DNA of 64,000 nucleotides, from NCBI RefSeq assembly GCF_028823665.1, contig NZ_JAPEHV010000003.1:372001-436000 (forward strand). The letters run 5' to 3'. Below are positions 1 to 8,204 of this stretch, piece after piece. This DNA comes from Microbacterium sp. C7(2022) (GTDB lineage: Bacteria > Actinomycetota > Actinomycetes > Actinomycetales > Microbacteriaceae). The stretch's first letter is position 1. Every line of letters begins with the position of its first letter. The notes beneath the pieces were generated by a model that ran no database searches, was not told the origin of the DNA, and saw nothing but the letters and a program-made list of their open reading frames with translations. A program made the translations under genes and the position numbers.

Positions 1-1756
1 TGGCGCGTGCTCGCGCGTCGGCGAGCTTGCTGTGCAGGTCACGTGCTGCCTTCTCGGCGGCCGTTGCGGCGCTCCCGGCCGCGTCGGCGGCCCGCTGGGC
101 GCGATCAACATCGTCATCGGTGACGGCTTCGTCATCCGTTCGCGTCGCAGGGTGGGGGTGTTCGTGCGACCCGCACACGGCGCACGGCTCGCCCTCGACG
201 AGATCCGCGGCCAGGTCCGCGGCGGCACCCGTGAGGCGCCGCCGCAACAGCGTCCCGACCGCTGCGACCGCCAAAGCGTGCGCAGCAACGGCGTCTGCGT
301 GACGCTGATCGGCCGTCAGTGATTCACCCGTGAGGTCGCGCACGCGGGCGGCGGCATCGCGCTGCGCGCTCAGCGATTGCACACGCTCAGCCAGCACATC
401 AGCCTGCGCCGCGCGCTCCTGCACCTCCGCGTAGTCGCGTTCGAGCTCGGGCACCTTCTGTCGCGCTTCGTCGCGCCGGCTCACCGCGGCGTCGATCTGC
501 GACTGGGCACGCGAGACACGAGCATCCACTTCACTCATGTCCGCGTCGAGGGTGTGAAGCGCGTGCTCGTGCTCGAGTGCCTCTTCCCAAATGCGAATGT
601 CTCCCGTAAGCGCGTCGATCACCTCTGCCAGCTCCGACACCTCACTGTGCGCGTCGCCTCCCGCGTTCTGCCACTCGCGCTCGCGCTGTTCCACACGAGT
701 TGTTCGCACCTCGCAGGCGGCCGATGCGGTTTCCGCGGCGTCGAGGGGCGCGCGCAGCGACTCGGCCGCGAGTGCCTCTGCAAGCTCGACGCGTACGAGT
801 GCCACTTCTCCCGCAGACTCTTCGAGAACCGCCAGCGCTTCGCGCGCACGCACGCGCTTGAGCTGTGCTTCTCTCACCGCGACTTGCTCCGCGTGAGCAC
901 CTTGCGCGGCAACGCGCACTTCATCAGCCCGTTCTCGCGCGAAGTCGGCGGCGTCGGCGGCGTAGCGGGCGCGCAGGATGGAGCGTTCCAGCGCGATCAG
1001 GCGGTGCGCCGGGTCACGATCGGCGGGCGGCGCGTCACTGCCCTGCGAGTCGTCTTCGCTCGCTTCCGCAGCACCGAGCGCGTTCTCGGCGACAACGCGC
1101 TCGGCTTCGGTCAGAAGAAAATCCAGTTCGTCCCCACGCTTGTCCGCCGAGCGCTGCGAGTCACGACGCCGCTGTTCGAGCGCTGCCTCGTAGTCGACGT
1201 AAGTCCGCGAGCCGAACAGATTGCGCAACAACGCCTGCCGCTCGTCGTTACCCGCGAGGAGGAAGTCGGCGAACTTGTTCTGCGCCAGCAGGATCACCTG
1301 CAGAAACTGCGCGCCGGTGAGGCCCACGATCTCCTCGGCGATGAGCGTGCCGGCCTCTTTCGCGTGGGTGGTCAAACCGCGCCAGCCCTCGCCGTCGCGG
1401 ACCGACACTTCGACCCGCGCCTTCTCGGGCGTCATGCCCTCGCCGCGCGCCTTCGGCCGGTCGTACTCGGGAGAACGCACCACGCGGTAGCGCTGGCCAT
1501 GCGCAGAAAACTCGAGCACGACCTGGGTCGGTTCGTCGGGGGCGCAGTGGTCGCTGCGGAGGCGCTTCCCCGCCCCCTCGTAGCGCGGCACCATGCCGTA
1601 CAGCGCGAAGCACACCCCGTCGAGAATGCTGGACTTGCCCGCGCCCGTGCGCCCCGAGATCAAGAAGATGCCATCGTCGTCGAACGCGTCGAAGTCGACG
1701 ACCTGCCGGTGCCGGAACGGACCGAATCCCTCGAGTTCGAGTCGGTGCAGCTTCAT
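1..1756 (-). CDS. sbcC: Exonuclease SbcCD subunit C (SMC/Rad50-type ATPase), C-terminus beyond window
   Basis: Large subunit of the SbcCD (Mre11-Rad50-like) nuclease, which opens hairpins and DNA ends in the cytoplasm. About 585 N-terminal codons are visible; the gene runs off the left edge. Residues 1-45 carry the Rad50-type ATP-binding head with Walker A GRTGAGKSS near residue 35. A long Ala/Glu/Arg-rich coiled coil follows. The zinc-hook motif CAVCG with following EHPHP lies at about residues 525-535 and starts the return coil. The ATG overlaps the sbcD stop as ATGA, so the two subunits are translationally coupled. The C-terminal signature and Walker B half is outside the window and cannot be checked. 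Confidence 0.95.
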   Translation of the reverse strand, partial: MKLHRLELEGFGPFRHRQVVDFDAFDDDGIFLISGRTGAGKSSILDGVCFALYGMVPRYEGAGKRLRSDHCAPDEPTQVVLEFSAHGQRYRVVRSPEYDRPKARGEGMTPEKARVEVSVRDGEGWRGLTTHAKEAGTLIAEEIVGLTGAQFLQVILLAQNKFADFLLAGNDERQALLRNLFGSRTYVDYEAALEQRRRDSQRSADKRGDELDFLLTEAERVVAENALGAAEASEDDSQGSDAPPADRDPAHRLIALERSILRARYAADAADFARERADEVRVAAQGAHAEQVAVREAQLKRVRAREALAVLEESAGEVALVRVELAEALAAESLRAPLDAAETASAACEVRTTRVEQREREWQNAGGDAHSEVSELAEVIDALTGDIRIWEEALEHEHALHTLDADMSEVDARVSRAQSQIDAAVSRRDEARQKVPELERDYAEVQERAAQADVLAERVQSLSAQRDAAARVRDLTGESLTADQRHADAVAAHALAVAAVGTLLRRRLTGAAADLAADLVEGEPCAVCGSHEHPHPATRTDDEAVTDDDVDRAQRAADAAGSAATAAEKAARDLHSKLADARARA

Positions 1757-2907
1757 ACGAGAGCGTCCGAGGCCTCGCGCTCGCGCACCACCTCGCGAAG
1801 AATCTCGCGTTCTGCGTCACTGGCGCCGACACCGTTTCGCACGTGGGTGAGGAAGGCATCGATCACCTCGAGGTCACTGCGGGTCGCCCGCAACCTCGAC
1901 GCGTAGGACGTCTCACCATCGTCGTGAATCACGTCGGGCGCGTGCACGACCTTGGCACAGTGCGCGAAGCGCGTCTGCAGTCGCCGCATCGGATCACTCT
2001 GCGGCGCGACGTCGGTGTAGCGCGCGAACACCCACGCATCCGTCGCGTCCTCGAATCGGGCGGGGTCGAGAAGTTCATCCAGCGTTCCGGTCAGCGTGAC
2101 GAGGCGTCGCGGGATCGGCAGATCGAAGGACTCGATGGATGCCACGCCCGTGGCATCCATGTCGATGATCCATCCGCCGCGGGGCTTGCTTCCCTCACCG
2201 AAGCTGTAGTGAAGCGGCGCCCCCGCGTAGCGGACGTGTTCGCTCAGCCGCTGACGCCCGTGGATGTGGCCGAGGGCGGCATAATCCACGTCGTCGAAGA
2301 CAGCAAGCGGAACGACATCGAGTCCCCCCTGTTGAATATCGCACTCGAGGTGCGGGGTCGGGTCGACACCCGCTGCGAAGCAATGCGCGATCGCGACCGT
2401 TCGCCCGCCACGAGCGCGCGCGTCATCGCGCACCAGCGACATGGCGTGAGTGAGCGCATCGCGCTGCGTGCGCACCGGCACCCCGTCCCACAGGTGACGC
2501 ACCAGAGCGGGCTCGAGGTACGGGATTCCGTAGAAGTGGACGGGGCCGGATTCGTCGTCGATCGTCACCGGCGTCCCGATCGATGCCGGGTCGGTGACGA
2601 CCGTGATCCCGTCGCTCAGCAGGCGCGACTGGAACCCGAGACGCGCTGCCGAATCGTGATTTCCGCTCGTGAGAATCACTCGCGCACCGGCGTCGCGGAT
2701 CGCGACGAGCGTGTCGGTGAGGAGTGTGTAGCAGTCGGCCGCGGGCATCGCCGAGTCAAAGACGTCGCCAGCGACGATGACCACGTCGACCTCGCGCGCA
2801 GACACTTCTGCCACGAGGGACATGAGCACGCCACGCAACGCATCGAGCGTGGAGTGCCCGTGAAACGTGCGGCCGATGTGCCAGTCCGAGGTGTGCAGAA
2901 TTCGCAT
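1753..2907 (-). CDS. sbcD: Exonuclease SbcCD subunit D (metallophosphoesterase)
   Basis: Nuclease subunit of SbcCD, 384 residues, close to the usual family length. Metal-binding motifs of the calcineurin-like phosphoesterase fold appear in order: HTSDWHIG at the N-terminus, GDVFDSA, SGNHDSAARL and GHIHGRQ. It is the first gene of the sbcDC operon and overlaps sbcC by four bases. A TACGTT box lies 6 nt before the ATG with no Shine-Dalgarno sequence, so the transcript is probably leaderless. Confidence 0.96.
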   Translation of the reverse strand: MRILHTSDWHIGRTFHGHSTLDALRGVLMSLVAEVSAREVDVVIVAGDVFDSAMPAADCYTLLTDTLVAIRDAGARVILTSGNHDSAARLGFQSRLLSDGITVVTDPASIGTPVTIDDESGPVHFYGIPYLEPALVRHLWDGVPVRTQRDALTHAMSLVRDDARARGGRTVAIAHCFAAGVDPTPHLECDIQQGGLDVVPLAVFDDVDYAALGHIHGRQRLSEHVRYAGAPLHYSFGEGSKPRGGWIIDMDATGVASIESFDLPIPRRLVTLTGTLDELLDPARFEDATDAWVFARYTDVAPQSDPMRRLQTRFAHCAKVVHAPDVIHDDGETSYASRLRATRSDLEVIDAFLTHVRNGVGASDAEREILREVVREREASDALV

Positions 2908-2913
2908 GTCTCA

Positions 2914-2919
2914 AACGTA
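2914..2919 (-). promoter_or_regulatory. -10 box of a leaderless promoter for sbcD
   Basis: TACGTT (minus strand) lies 6 nt before the sbcD ATG. A start site at the ATG itself would give a leaderless mRNA. No convincing -35 was identified. Confidence 0.5.
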
Positions 2920-3034
2920 CGGAGCACCTCCGACATCGCCGCCGAGGCACTCCGTGGACCAACAACGCGATCCTGCGACGCGCCGCGCTGTTGCTGCTCG
3001 GCTATCTCATCACCGCGCGAAGCGGCGTGCGGTG

Positions 3035-3343
3035 CTATTCGGCGGCGCCGGCCACCTGCCGCGCGTACTCGTCGATCTGAGCATCGGTGGCGCTCACTCC
3101 GGTCTCTTCGAGACGCTGCACGAGCACCTCCCGCACACGCTCGAACGATTCCCCGCCGACGTCGGCCCGTGTCTGCTCGACAACGCCGAGCAACTTCTCC
3201 TCATTGCTCGCGTTGTTCTGGTCCATCGCCGGAAGGCTCTGCTCTCCGTGCTCACCAAGGGCGCCTTCACGCTGGGCTTCGCCCGCGCTCAGCGTCTCTC
3301 GTCCCAGGTCCTGGCCGAGGTGGTCTTTCTCATCTGCGCCCAT
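3035..3343 (-). CDS. Small acidic hypothetical protein
   Basis: A 102-residue hydrophilic protein of no family I recognise. It begins MGADEKDHLG and is rich in Glu, Gln and Ala, with no membrane segment or signal peptide; the C-terminal half (LLGVVEQTRADVGGESFERV onward) looks helical. A longer reading with GTG at 3370 would add nine residues that repeat the MGADE motif. The ATG at 3343 has a good AAAGGAT ribosome site 7 nt upstream, so I prefer it. It stands alone between sbcD and the acetyltransferase. Confidence 0.6.
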   Translation of the reverse strand: MGADEKDHLGQDLGRETLSAGEAQREGALGEHGEQSLPAMDQNNASNEEKLLGVVEQTRADVGGESFERVREVLVQRLEETGVSATDAQIDEYARQVAGAAE

Positions 3344-3424
3344 GATCGGCATCCTTTCGTCTGCCCCCACTGTGGTCGCAGTGAAGGCGCGTCGAAAAGG
3401 GCCTTGACTTCGGCGCGCGATCGG

Positions 3425-3718
3425 CTATGCGCGCGTGTGCAGGATGCCGCGGCGGGCGGGATGCGCTTCGAACCAGTCGGCGACATACCAACACACCGGA
3501 ACCACCGTCCGGTCGCCCTGTTGCTCGAGCGCATCAACGGCGCGCTCAACCACTTCCCCCGCGTAGCCGTGCCCACGAAACGTCGGCACCGTGTACGCGC
3601 GCGTCATGGCGACCGATTTCCCATCGTCGCGATAGTCCAGCACGCTCACCAGATCGTCGCCGCGGTGGAGCGTGTAGCGGGAGGCATCGGACTCGTGGGT
3701 GAAGCGCAGGTCAGTCAC
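3425..3718 (-). CDS. GNAT-fold N-acetyltransferase (YidJ/COG2388 type)
   Basis: A 97-residue minimal GNAT protein. The acetyl-CoA-binding loop is visible as PTFRGHGYAGEVVERAVDAL, followed by VVPVCWYVADWFEAHP, the pattern of the short COG2388 family. The substrate is unknown. It starts with GTG, with TAACCT exactly 6 nt upstream and no ribosome site, which fits a leaderless mRNA. It is convergent with nothing and sits just upstream of the GH1 gene on the same strand, but probably has its own promoter. Confidence 0.85.
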   Translation of the reverse strand: MTDLRFTHESDASRYTLHRGDDLVSVLDYRDDGKSVAMTRAYTVPTFRGHGYAGEVVERAVDALEQQGDRTVVPVCWYVADWFEAHPARRGILHTRA

Positions 3719-3724
3719 GATGTC

Positions 3725-3730
3725 AGGTTA
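3725..3730 (-). promoter_or_regulatory. -10 box of a leaderless promoter for the GNAT gene
   Basis: TAACCT on the minus strand, 6 nt before the GTG at 3718. Confidence 0.45.
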
Positions 3731-3739
3731 CGTCTGCCC

Positions 3740-5194
3740 TCACTCGGGCAACACACCGGTCGTGGCGAGTCGGGAATACCAGCGGCCGCTGTCTTTCACT
3801 GCGCGCTCGAGGGTGTCGAAGTCAACCCGCACGATGCCGAAACGCTTGGCGTAGCCGTACCCCCACTCGAAGTTGTCCAGCAGCGACCAGACGAAGTAGC
3901 CCCGCAGATCGACACCGCGCGAGAGCGCACGGTGGGCGGCCGTGAAGTGGCGCCGCAGGTAGTCGATGCGGTCGGCGTCGGGGACGCTGCCATCCGCGGC
4001 GACCACGTCATCGAACGCCGCGCCGTTCTCGGTCACCATGAGCGGCTGATGCGGGAACTGCTCGTGCAACGACATCAAAAGGTTTTCGAGACCATCCGGC
4101 GCGATGTTCCATCCCATCGCGGTGAACGGGCCGGGTTGCTCAACGAACTCGACGAGTTCATGCGAGCCCGGCCACGCCGTTCCGTCGGATGCCCCCTTGT
4201 GCCCGTCGTTCTGCTGCCTCGGCGATGTGCCATCCCACAGGCGCACGGTCGCCGTCGAGTAATAGTTGACGCCGAGAACGTCGATGGGCTGGCACACGGC
4301 ATCCAGATCACCGTCCTTCACGAACTCCCAGTCGGTCACCGCCGCCGTGTCGGCGATCACATCAGCGGGGTACTCGCCGCGAAGCATCGGGTGGGTGAAC
4401 ACCCGGTTCGCGAGGCCGTCGATGCGCCGGATGGCGTCGTCGTTGCCCGGCCCGTCAGTGCGCAGCACGTGGAAGTTGAGAGTCACCGAATACTCCGGGT
4501 CGCCCGCCGATGTCGCGCGTAGCGCCTGAAGTCCACGACCGTGCGCGAGATTCAGGTGATGCACGGCGGCCAGCGCCGCCGCGGGCTCGTGCCGCCCGGG
4601 GGCATGCCCGCCTTGCCCGTACCCGAGGTACGCCGAGCACCAGGGCTCGTTGAGCGTCGTCCACGTGTGCACTCGATCGCCGAGCGCGCGCCCCATGATC
4701 GCCGCATACTCTTCGAACGCATCCGCGGTGCCCCGGGCTGGCCAGCCACCGGCATCCTCCAATGCTTGCGGCAAGTCCCAGTGATAGAGAGTGGCCACAG
4801 GCCGGATGCCGCGCTCGAGCAGTCCATCAACGAGACGCGAGTAGAAATCGACGCCGGGCTGGTTCACCGCCCCCGTTCCGGTCGGCTGGATGCGCGGCCA
4901 TGCGATGGAGAAGCGGTACGCGCCGAGCCCGAGTTCCTTCATCAGATCGAGGTCGGCGCCCTGCCGGTGATAGTGGTCGCAGGCGACGTCACCGGTGTCA
5001 CCGTTCCACACCTTCCCCGGCGTCTTGCTGAACGTGTCCCAGATCGACGGCCCGCGCCCGTCTTCGTCGAACGCGCCCTCGACCTGATAGCTCGCCGTCG
5101 CCGACCCGAAGACGAATCCGCGCGGGAAGATCAGTCCGTGATCGCGATAGTCGGCCGCGCCGCCGTGCGTGTGCAGTTCAGTCACGGTGTTCAT
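3740..5194 (-). CDS. GH1 beta-glucosidase
   Basis: Cytoplasmic glycoside hydrolase family 1 enzyme, 484 residues, probably hydrolysing cellobiose or other beta-glucosides. The acid/base Glu is in TLNEPW (about E183) and the nucleophile in VTENGAAF (about E389); the N-terminal [14 protein letters not shown] and the C-terminal [19 protein letters not shown] are typical. No signal peptide. A longer GTG/ATG reading from 5221 would run through a palindromic operator at 5207-5220, so the ATG at 5194 (MNTVTELH) is chosen. The operator suggests control by a CebR-like LacI repressor encoded elsewhere. Confidence 0.95.
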   Translation of the reverse strand: MNTVTELHTHGGAADYRDHGLIFPRGFVFGSATASYQVEGAFDEDGRGPSIWDTFSKTPGKVWNGDTGDVACDHYHRQGADLDLMKELGLGAYRFSIAWPRIQPTGTGAVNQPGVDFYSRLVDGLLERGIRPVATLYHWDLPQALEDAGGWPARGTADAFEEYAAIMGRALGDRVHTWTTLNEPWCSAYLGYGQGGHAPGRHEPAAALAAVHHLNLAHGRGLQALRATSAGDPEYSVTLNFHVLRTDGPGNDDAIRRIDGLANRVFTHPMLRGEYPADVIADTAAVTDWEFVKDGDLDAVCQPIDVLGVNYYSTATVRLWDGTSPRQQNDGHKGASDGTAWPGSHELVEFVEQPGPFTAMGWNIAPDGLENLLMSLHEQFPHQPLMVTENGAAFDDVVAADGSVPDADRIDYLRRHFTAAHRALSRGVDLRGYFVWSLLDNFEWGYGYAKRFGIVRVDFDTLERAVKDSGRWYSRLATTGVLPE

Positions 5195-5206
5195 CGTGCC
5201 AGCCCG

Positions 5207-5220
5207 TGGGAGCGCTCTCA
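5207..5220. promoter_or_regulatory. CebR-like operator upstream of GH1 beta-glucosidase
   Basis: TGGGAGCGCTCTCA differs at one position from the TGGGAGCGCTCCCA palindrome recognised by the cellobiose/cellotriose-responsive repressor CebR of Streptomyces and relatives. It lies 13-26 nt before the GH1 start codon. The regulator gene is not in the window. Confidence 0.7.
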
Positions 5221-5288
5221 AGCCTTCTAGCCAGTCTGGCGTCGTCGTAATATTGCGGCGACGCGTCGAACTTCGTGCTAGGCGCGAT

Positions 5289-5318
5289 TTGACGCATTGC
5301 GACGCACTCCGTCATAAT
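5289..5318 (+). promoter_or_regulatory. Promoter of the leader peptide
   Basis: TTGACG (5289-5294) and CATAAT (5313-5318) are separated by 18 nt. The -10 box ends 7 nt before the ATG at 5326, so transcription should begin at or next to the start codon. Confidence 0.6.
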
Positions 5319-5325
5319 CGGCCAC

Positions 5326-5427
5326 ATGACTGACAACGCACGCTCACTGTCCGCCTGGGAGGCGAACGGAGCTGCCGGCATGATGATGGCTGGCCGCGTT
5401 GTCACGTGTTGTCGAATGTGCCACTAG
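5326..5427 (+). CDS. Leaderless Cys-rich leader peptide (putative attenuator)
   Basis: A 33-codon ORF that starts MTDNARSLS and ends VVTCCRMCH before TAG: three Cys codons in the last six sense codons. It has a near-consensus promoter placed to start transcription at its ATG, and it sits about 200 nt before the winged-helix regulator at 5635 on the same strand. Polycysteine leaderless uORFs in mycobacteria act as cysteine-responsive attenuators; by analogy this may sense cysteinyl-tRNA supply. The link to the downstream gene is inferred from position only; no antiterminator hairpins were modelled. Confidence 0.55.
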   Translation: MTDNARSLSAWEANGAAGMMMAGRVVTCCRMCH

Positions 5428-5634
5428 CACGGTGACCCCGCCGGACTCGAACGCCGCCCGCCAGGGCGTGCTGTCAACGGGTCCCCGAAGAGCCGGACAC
5501 GCGTGTCGATCACACGCTCCCGCCTGCTTCGTTCCCCGCCCGCATCCGGGCACCGCCCCATCGCCGGGCAACAACACTCGAATCTCCGCCAGGTGTCGCA
5601 CCGCCGAGATTCCCCTCTCTTTAGGACCATCATC

Positions 5635-6417
5635 ATGTCGAACACCGCTCTCCTCGAACGCCCCACCCGCCACTTGCGCGCCGTGACCTCTCCTGTTCCC
5701 ACCGTGGCGCCGTCCGCGCCCGCCGGGCCTGCCACTTCTGGTGCCGCTTCGGCGCCCACGGCTTCCGGCGTTCCTGCCGCTCCCGCTGGCGAGGCCCGCG
5801 CGCTCCCGGCAGGAACCGCCCCGCGCGGCTTCGCACTGTACGTCGGCATTGACGAGGCGAAGGCCGCGGCATCCGGAGTCTCCTTGGGCACGCTCGTCGA
5901 TGCCCTCCGCCGCACACTCGGAGAGCTCGCCCCGAACGCCGAAACCTACGCCACCGTCGCGCTCGCGCCCGTCGGCGCGGGCGGCCGCGACGTCGACGTC
6001 GTTCGTCTCGCGCTGCACGAGCCCTCGGCCGTCGCACGCACGAAGCCTGAAACACCCGTCGAAGAAGAGCCGACGCCCGGCGGCGTCGTGGTCGACATCT
6101 CACGCAAGCGGGTGCTGATCGACGGCGAGTCGGCCGCGTTCACCTTCAAGGAGTTCGAACTTCTGCAGTACCTGGTCTTGCGCGAGGGCAGCACCATCGA
6201 GCGGGCCGAACTCGTGACCTCACTCTGGCAGGGCGCGACCGAAGAGGAAGCACCCGGCGAGCGGACGATCGACGTCCACGTGCGACGTCTGCGCGCCAAG
6301 CTCGGACGCTACGAAGACATCGTGCGCACGGTGCGTGGCGTGGGCTACCGGTTCGACCGGCACGCTGACGTCGTGATCCGCTACGGCCACGGGACCCCGT
6401 CGCCCGACCGCTTCTAG
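5635..6417 (+). CDS. Winged-helix DNA-binding regulator (OmpR/PhoB C-terminal type)
   Basis: 260 residues. The first about 60 are an Ala/Pro-rich low-complexity tail. A middle domain (GFALYVGIDEAKAAASGVSL to LALHEP) has no recognised motif; a winged-helix Trans_reg_C domain follows at about 150-245 (FTFKEFELLQYLVLREGSTI, then ERTIDVHVRRLRAKLGRYED and VRGVGYRF). It lacks a receiver domain with a phosphoacceptor Asp, so it is not a classical two-component regulator. The ATG at 5635 has AGGA 8-10 nt upstream. The Cys-rich leader ORF upstream may control it. Targets are unknown. Confidence 0.85.
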   Translation: MSNTALLERPTRHLRAVTSPVPTVAPSAPAGPATSGAASAPTASGVPAAPAGEARALPAGTAPRGFALYVGIDEAKAAASGVSLGTLVDALRRTLGELAPNAETYATVALAPVGAGGRDVDVVRLALHEPSAVARTKPETPVEEEPTPGGVVVDISRKRVLIDGESAAFTFKEFELLQYLVLREGSTIERAELVTSLWQGATEEEAPGERTIDVHVRRLRAKLGRYEDIVRTVRGVGYRFDRHADVVIRYGHGTPSPDRF

Positions 6418-6566
6418 CCGGCGCCTGGTGGTATTGCCCGCCTCGGTGCGTGCGATGCGCCCGCCCCGTAGCATCCATTCCTGAAACACACCGCGCGCGA
6501 TCAGCCACAGCGGCAGGCAGCGTGTCTCAGCGCGCGATGCATGTCTCGCGCGGGGGAGGTCCGGCG

Positions 6567-6572
6567 TATCGT
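6567..6572 (+). promoter_or_regulatory. -10 box of a leaderless promoter for the glycosylase
   Basis: TATCGT lies 6 nt before the ATG at 6579; no ribosome site is visible. Confidence 0.45.
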
Positions 6573-6578
6573 CGTGAC

Positions 6579-7685
6579 ATGACCTTCGTCGCGCCGGACC
6601 GCCGCACGTCACGCGTGCGCCCTGGCGCACCGAACGGTCCCGAGGGCCGGCACACTCACGCCCCCGGCGAGCACGCCGCCGCACCGAGCACGCGCGCCCA
6701 CCCACCCGAGCACGCCGTCGGCGAGCACGCGGTCGCGCCGTCAATGCGCGACTCTCGCCCCACTCACGCTCGGCCGATCGAAACGGAGTATCGGCCGCGG
6801 CATCCACTTGATCTGCGACGCACACTCCTATTTCTGCGACGCGGGGCGAACGACCCGACGATGACGGTCTCGGGTGCTGTGATCTGGCGCGCCAGCCGCA
6901 CGCCCGCTGGCGTCGCGACGTTGGCGATCCGCGAGACACACCCCGGAGTGATCCGCGGCGCGGCATGGGGTCCGGGAGCCGAGTGGGCGCTCGACCAGCT
7001 GCCTGCGCTGTGCGGTGCAGACGACTCACCGGCGGACTTCGACGCCTCGCGGCATCCGCTCATTGCCGATGCACATCACCGCAATCCCGGGTTGCGCCTC
7101 GCTCGCACCGGGCTCGTGTTCGATGCCCTCGCGTGCGCGATCTTCGAGCAGAAGATCACCGGCATGCAGGCGTTTTCCGCGTGGCGCAGCATCGTCACCT
7201 GGTGCGGCGAGCGGGCGCCCGGCCCGACGCCGCGCCCCATGTTCGCTCCGCCCACGATCGACGGCTGGCGCCATGTGCCTTCGTGGATGTGGCATCGGGC
7301 TGGACTCGAGCCGCCGCAGTCAAAGACGGTGGTGCGCACCGCGCGTCGCGGCGATGCGATCGTGCGGGCCGTGCTCGAAGCCGAGGACGGCGAGGCGGTG
7401 GATCGGGTGCTCGTGAGTCAGCCGGGGATCGGACCATGGACGTCGGCCGAGACGCGTATCCGCGCGCTCGGCGACTGCGACGCCGTAAGCGTCGGCGACT
7501 ATCATCTGGCGCACGAAGTCGGCTACGCGCTGGCCGGCGCGCGCACCGATGATGACGGGATGCTGCAGCTTCTCGCCGCGTGGGCAGGGCAGCGCCAGCG
7601 GGTGGTGCGGCTCATCGCCGCGAGCGGAGTTCGTGAGCCACGGCGCGCCCCGCGCCTGCACCCCGAAGGTCACCGCGACCGCTGA
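6579..7685 (+). CDS. DNA-3-methyladenine glycosylase (AlkA-like, HhH-GPD)
   Basis: A 368-residue base-excision-repair glycosylase that removes alkylated purines. The helix-hairpin-helix segment is VSQPGIGPWTSA (about 280-290) and the catalytic Asp is in SVGDYH (about D307), as in AlkA/HhH-GPD enzymes. Residues 15-65 are an unusual His/Pro/Ala-rich stretch with repeated EHA(A/V)APS motifs, probably a disordered N-terminal insertion. The ATG at 6579 is chosen because a TATCGT box lies 6 nt before it, suggesting a leaderless mRNA. It is the last gene before a repeat-rich intergenic region. Confidence 0.85.
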   Translation: MTFVAPDRRTSRVRPGAPNGPEGRHTHAPGEHAAAPSTRAHPPEHAVGEHAVAPSMRDSRPTHARPIETEYRPRHPLDLRRTLLFLRRGANDPTMTVSGAVIWRASRTPAGVATLAIRETHPGVIRGAAWGPGAEWALDQLPALCGADDSPADFDASRHPLIADAHHRNPGLRLARTGLVFDALACAIFEQKITGMQAFSAWRSIVTWCGERAPGPTPRPMFAPPTIDGWRHVPSWMWHRAGLEPPQSKTVVRTARRGDAIVRAVLEAEDGEAVDRVLVSQPGIGPWTSAETRIRALGDCDAVSVGDYHLAHEVGYALAGARTDDDGMLQLLAAWAGQRQRVVRLIAASGVREPRRAPRLHPEGHRDR

Positions 7686-8204
7686 GCCTGCGGTCGCCCT
7701 GATCGCCGCGCGGGTGAGCGACGCGTGGCTCCGTCCACCCGCGCAACCCGCGGCGCCCGCGCCGCCCGCGCCGCCCGCGCGGCCCGCGTGGCGCATCGCG
7801 CGCGCCCGCCCTCCCGAGTCCGCTCATCTGGCGCATCGCGCGGACTCATATGGCGCAACACGCCGGTGCCAACGCCGGAACACCGCAAAGTGCGACCAAC
7901 GAACGGCCGGGTGGCCCTGAGGCGACCAACACCGAAGCGCTATGACATCCCAGACGCGCGCCACTTCATGTGGCGCATCGCGCGCGCCCGCCCTCCCGAG
8001 TCCGCTCGTCTGGCGCATCGCGCGGACTCATATGGCGCAACACGCCGGTGCCACCGCCGAAACGCCGCAAAGTGTGACCAACGAACGGGCCGGGTGGCAC
8101 GGGCGGCCCAGCGCGCGGCGCGTGCGGCACGGCACGGGCGGCACGGCACGGGCGGCCCGACGCGAGGCGCCGGAGGGCGGCGCGCAGCAGGCGCACGCCG
8201 CGGG
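7686..8204. repeat. Non-coding region with a direct duplication of extragenic repeats
   Basis: About 519 bp between the convergent glycosylase and aldo/keto reductase genes. A segment of about 130 bp (7785-7915) is repeated with few changes at 7967-8097, an offset of 182 bp. Each copy carries three related sub-repeats around TGGCGCAtC, the best being ATGGCGCAACACGCCGGTG (first copy from 7849, second from 8031). The flanks are low-complexity GCC/GGC stretches. Open frames across it are compositional and not credible genes. Confidence 0.8.

Noticed and set aside
377..1906. Long open frame (about 509 codons) on the plus strand opposite sbcC
   Set aside because: It is antisense to a clear SbcC protein, is Arg/His-rich and has no family motifs; high GC keeps such frames open.
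2908..3034. Possible membrane-protein fragment in the gap after sbcD (plus-strand LRRAALLLLGYLITA)
   Set aside because: The hydrophobic stretch is about 15 residues long, has no start signal and no matching neighbour.
7725..8200. Plus-strand gene across the repeat block
   Set aside because: The translation is built from the duplicated repeats and GCC/GGC runs, with no ribosome site or family match.
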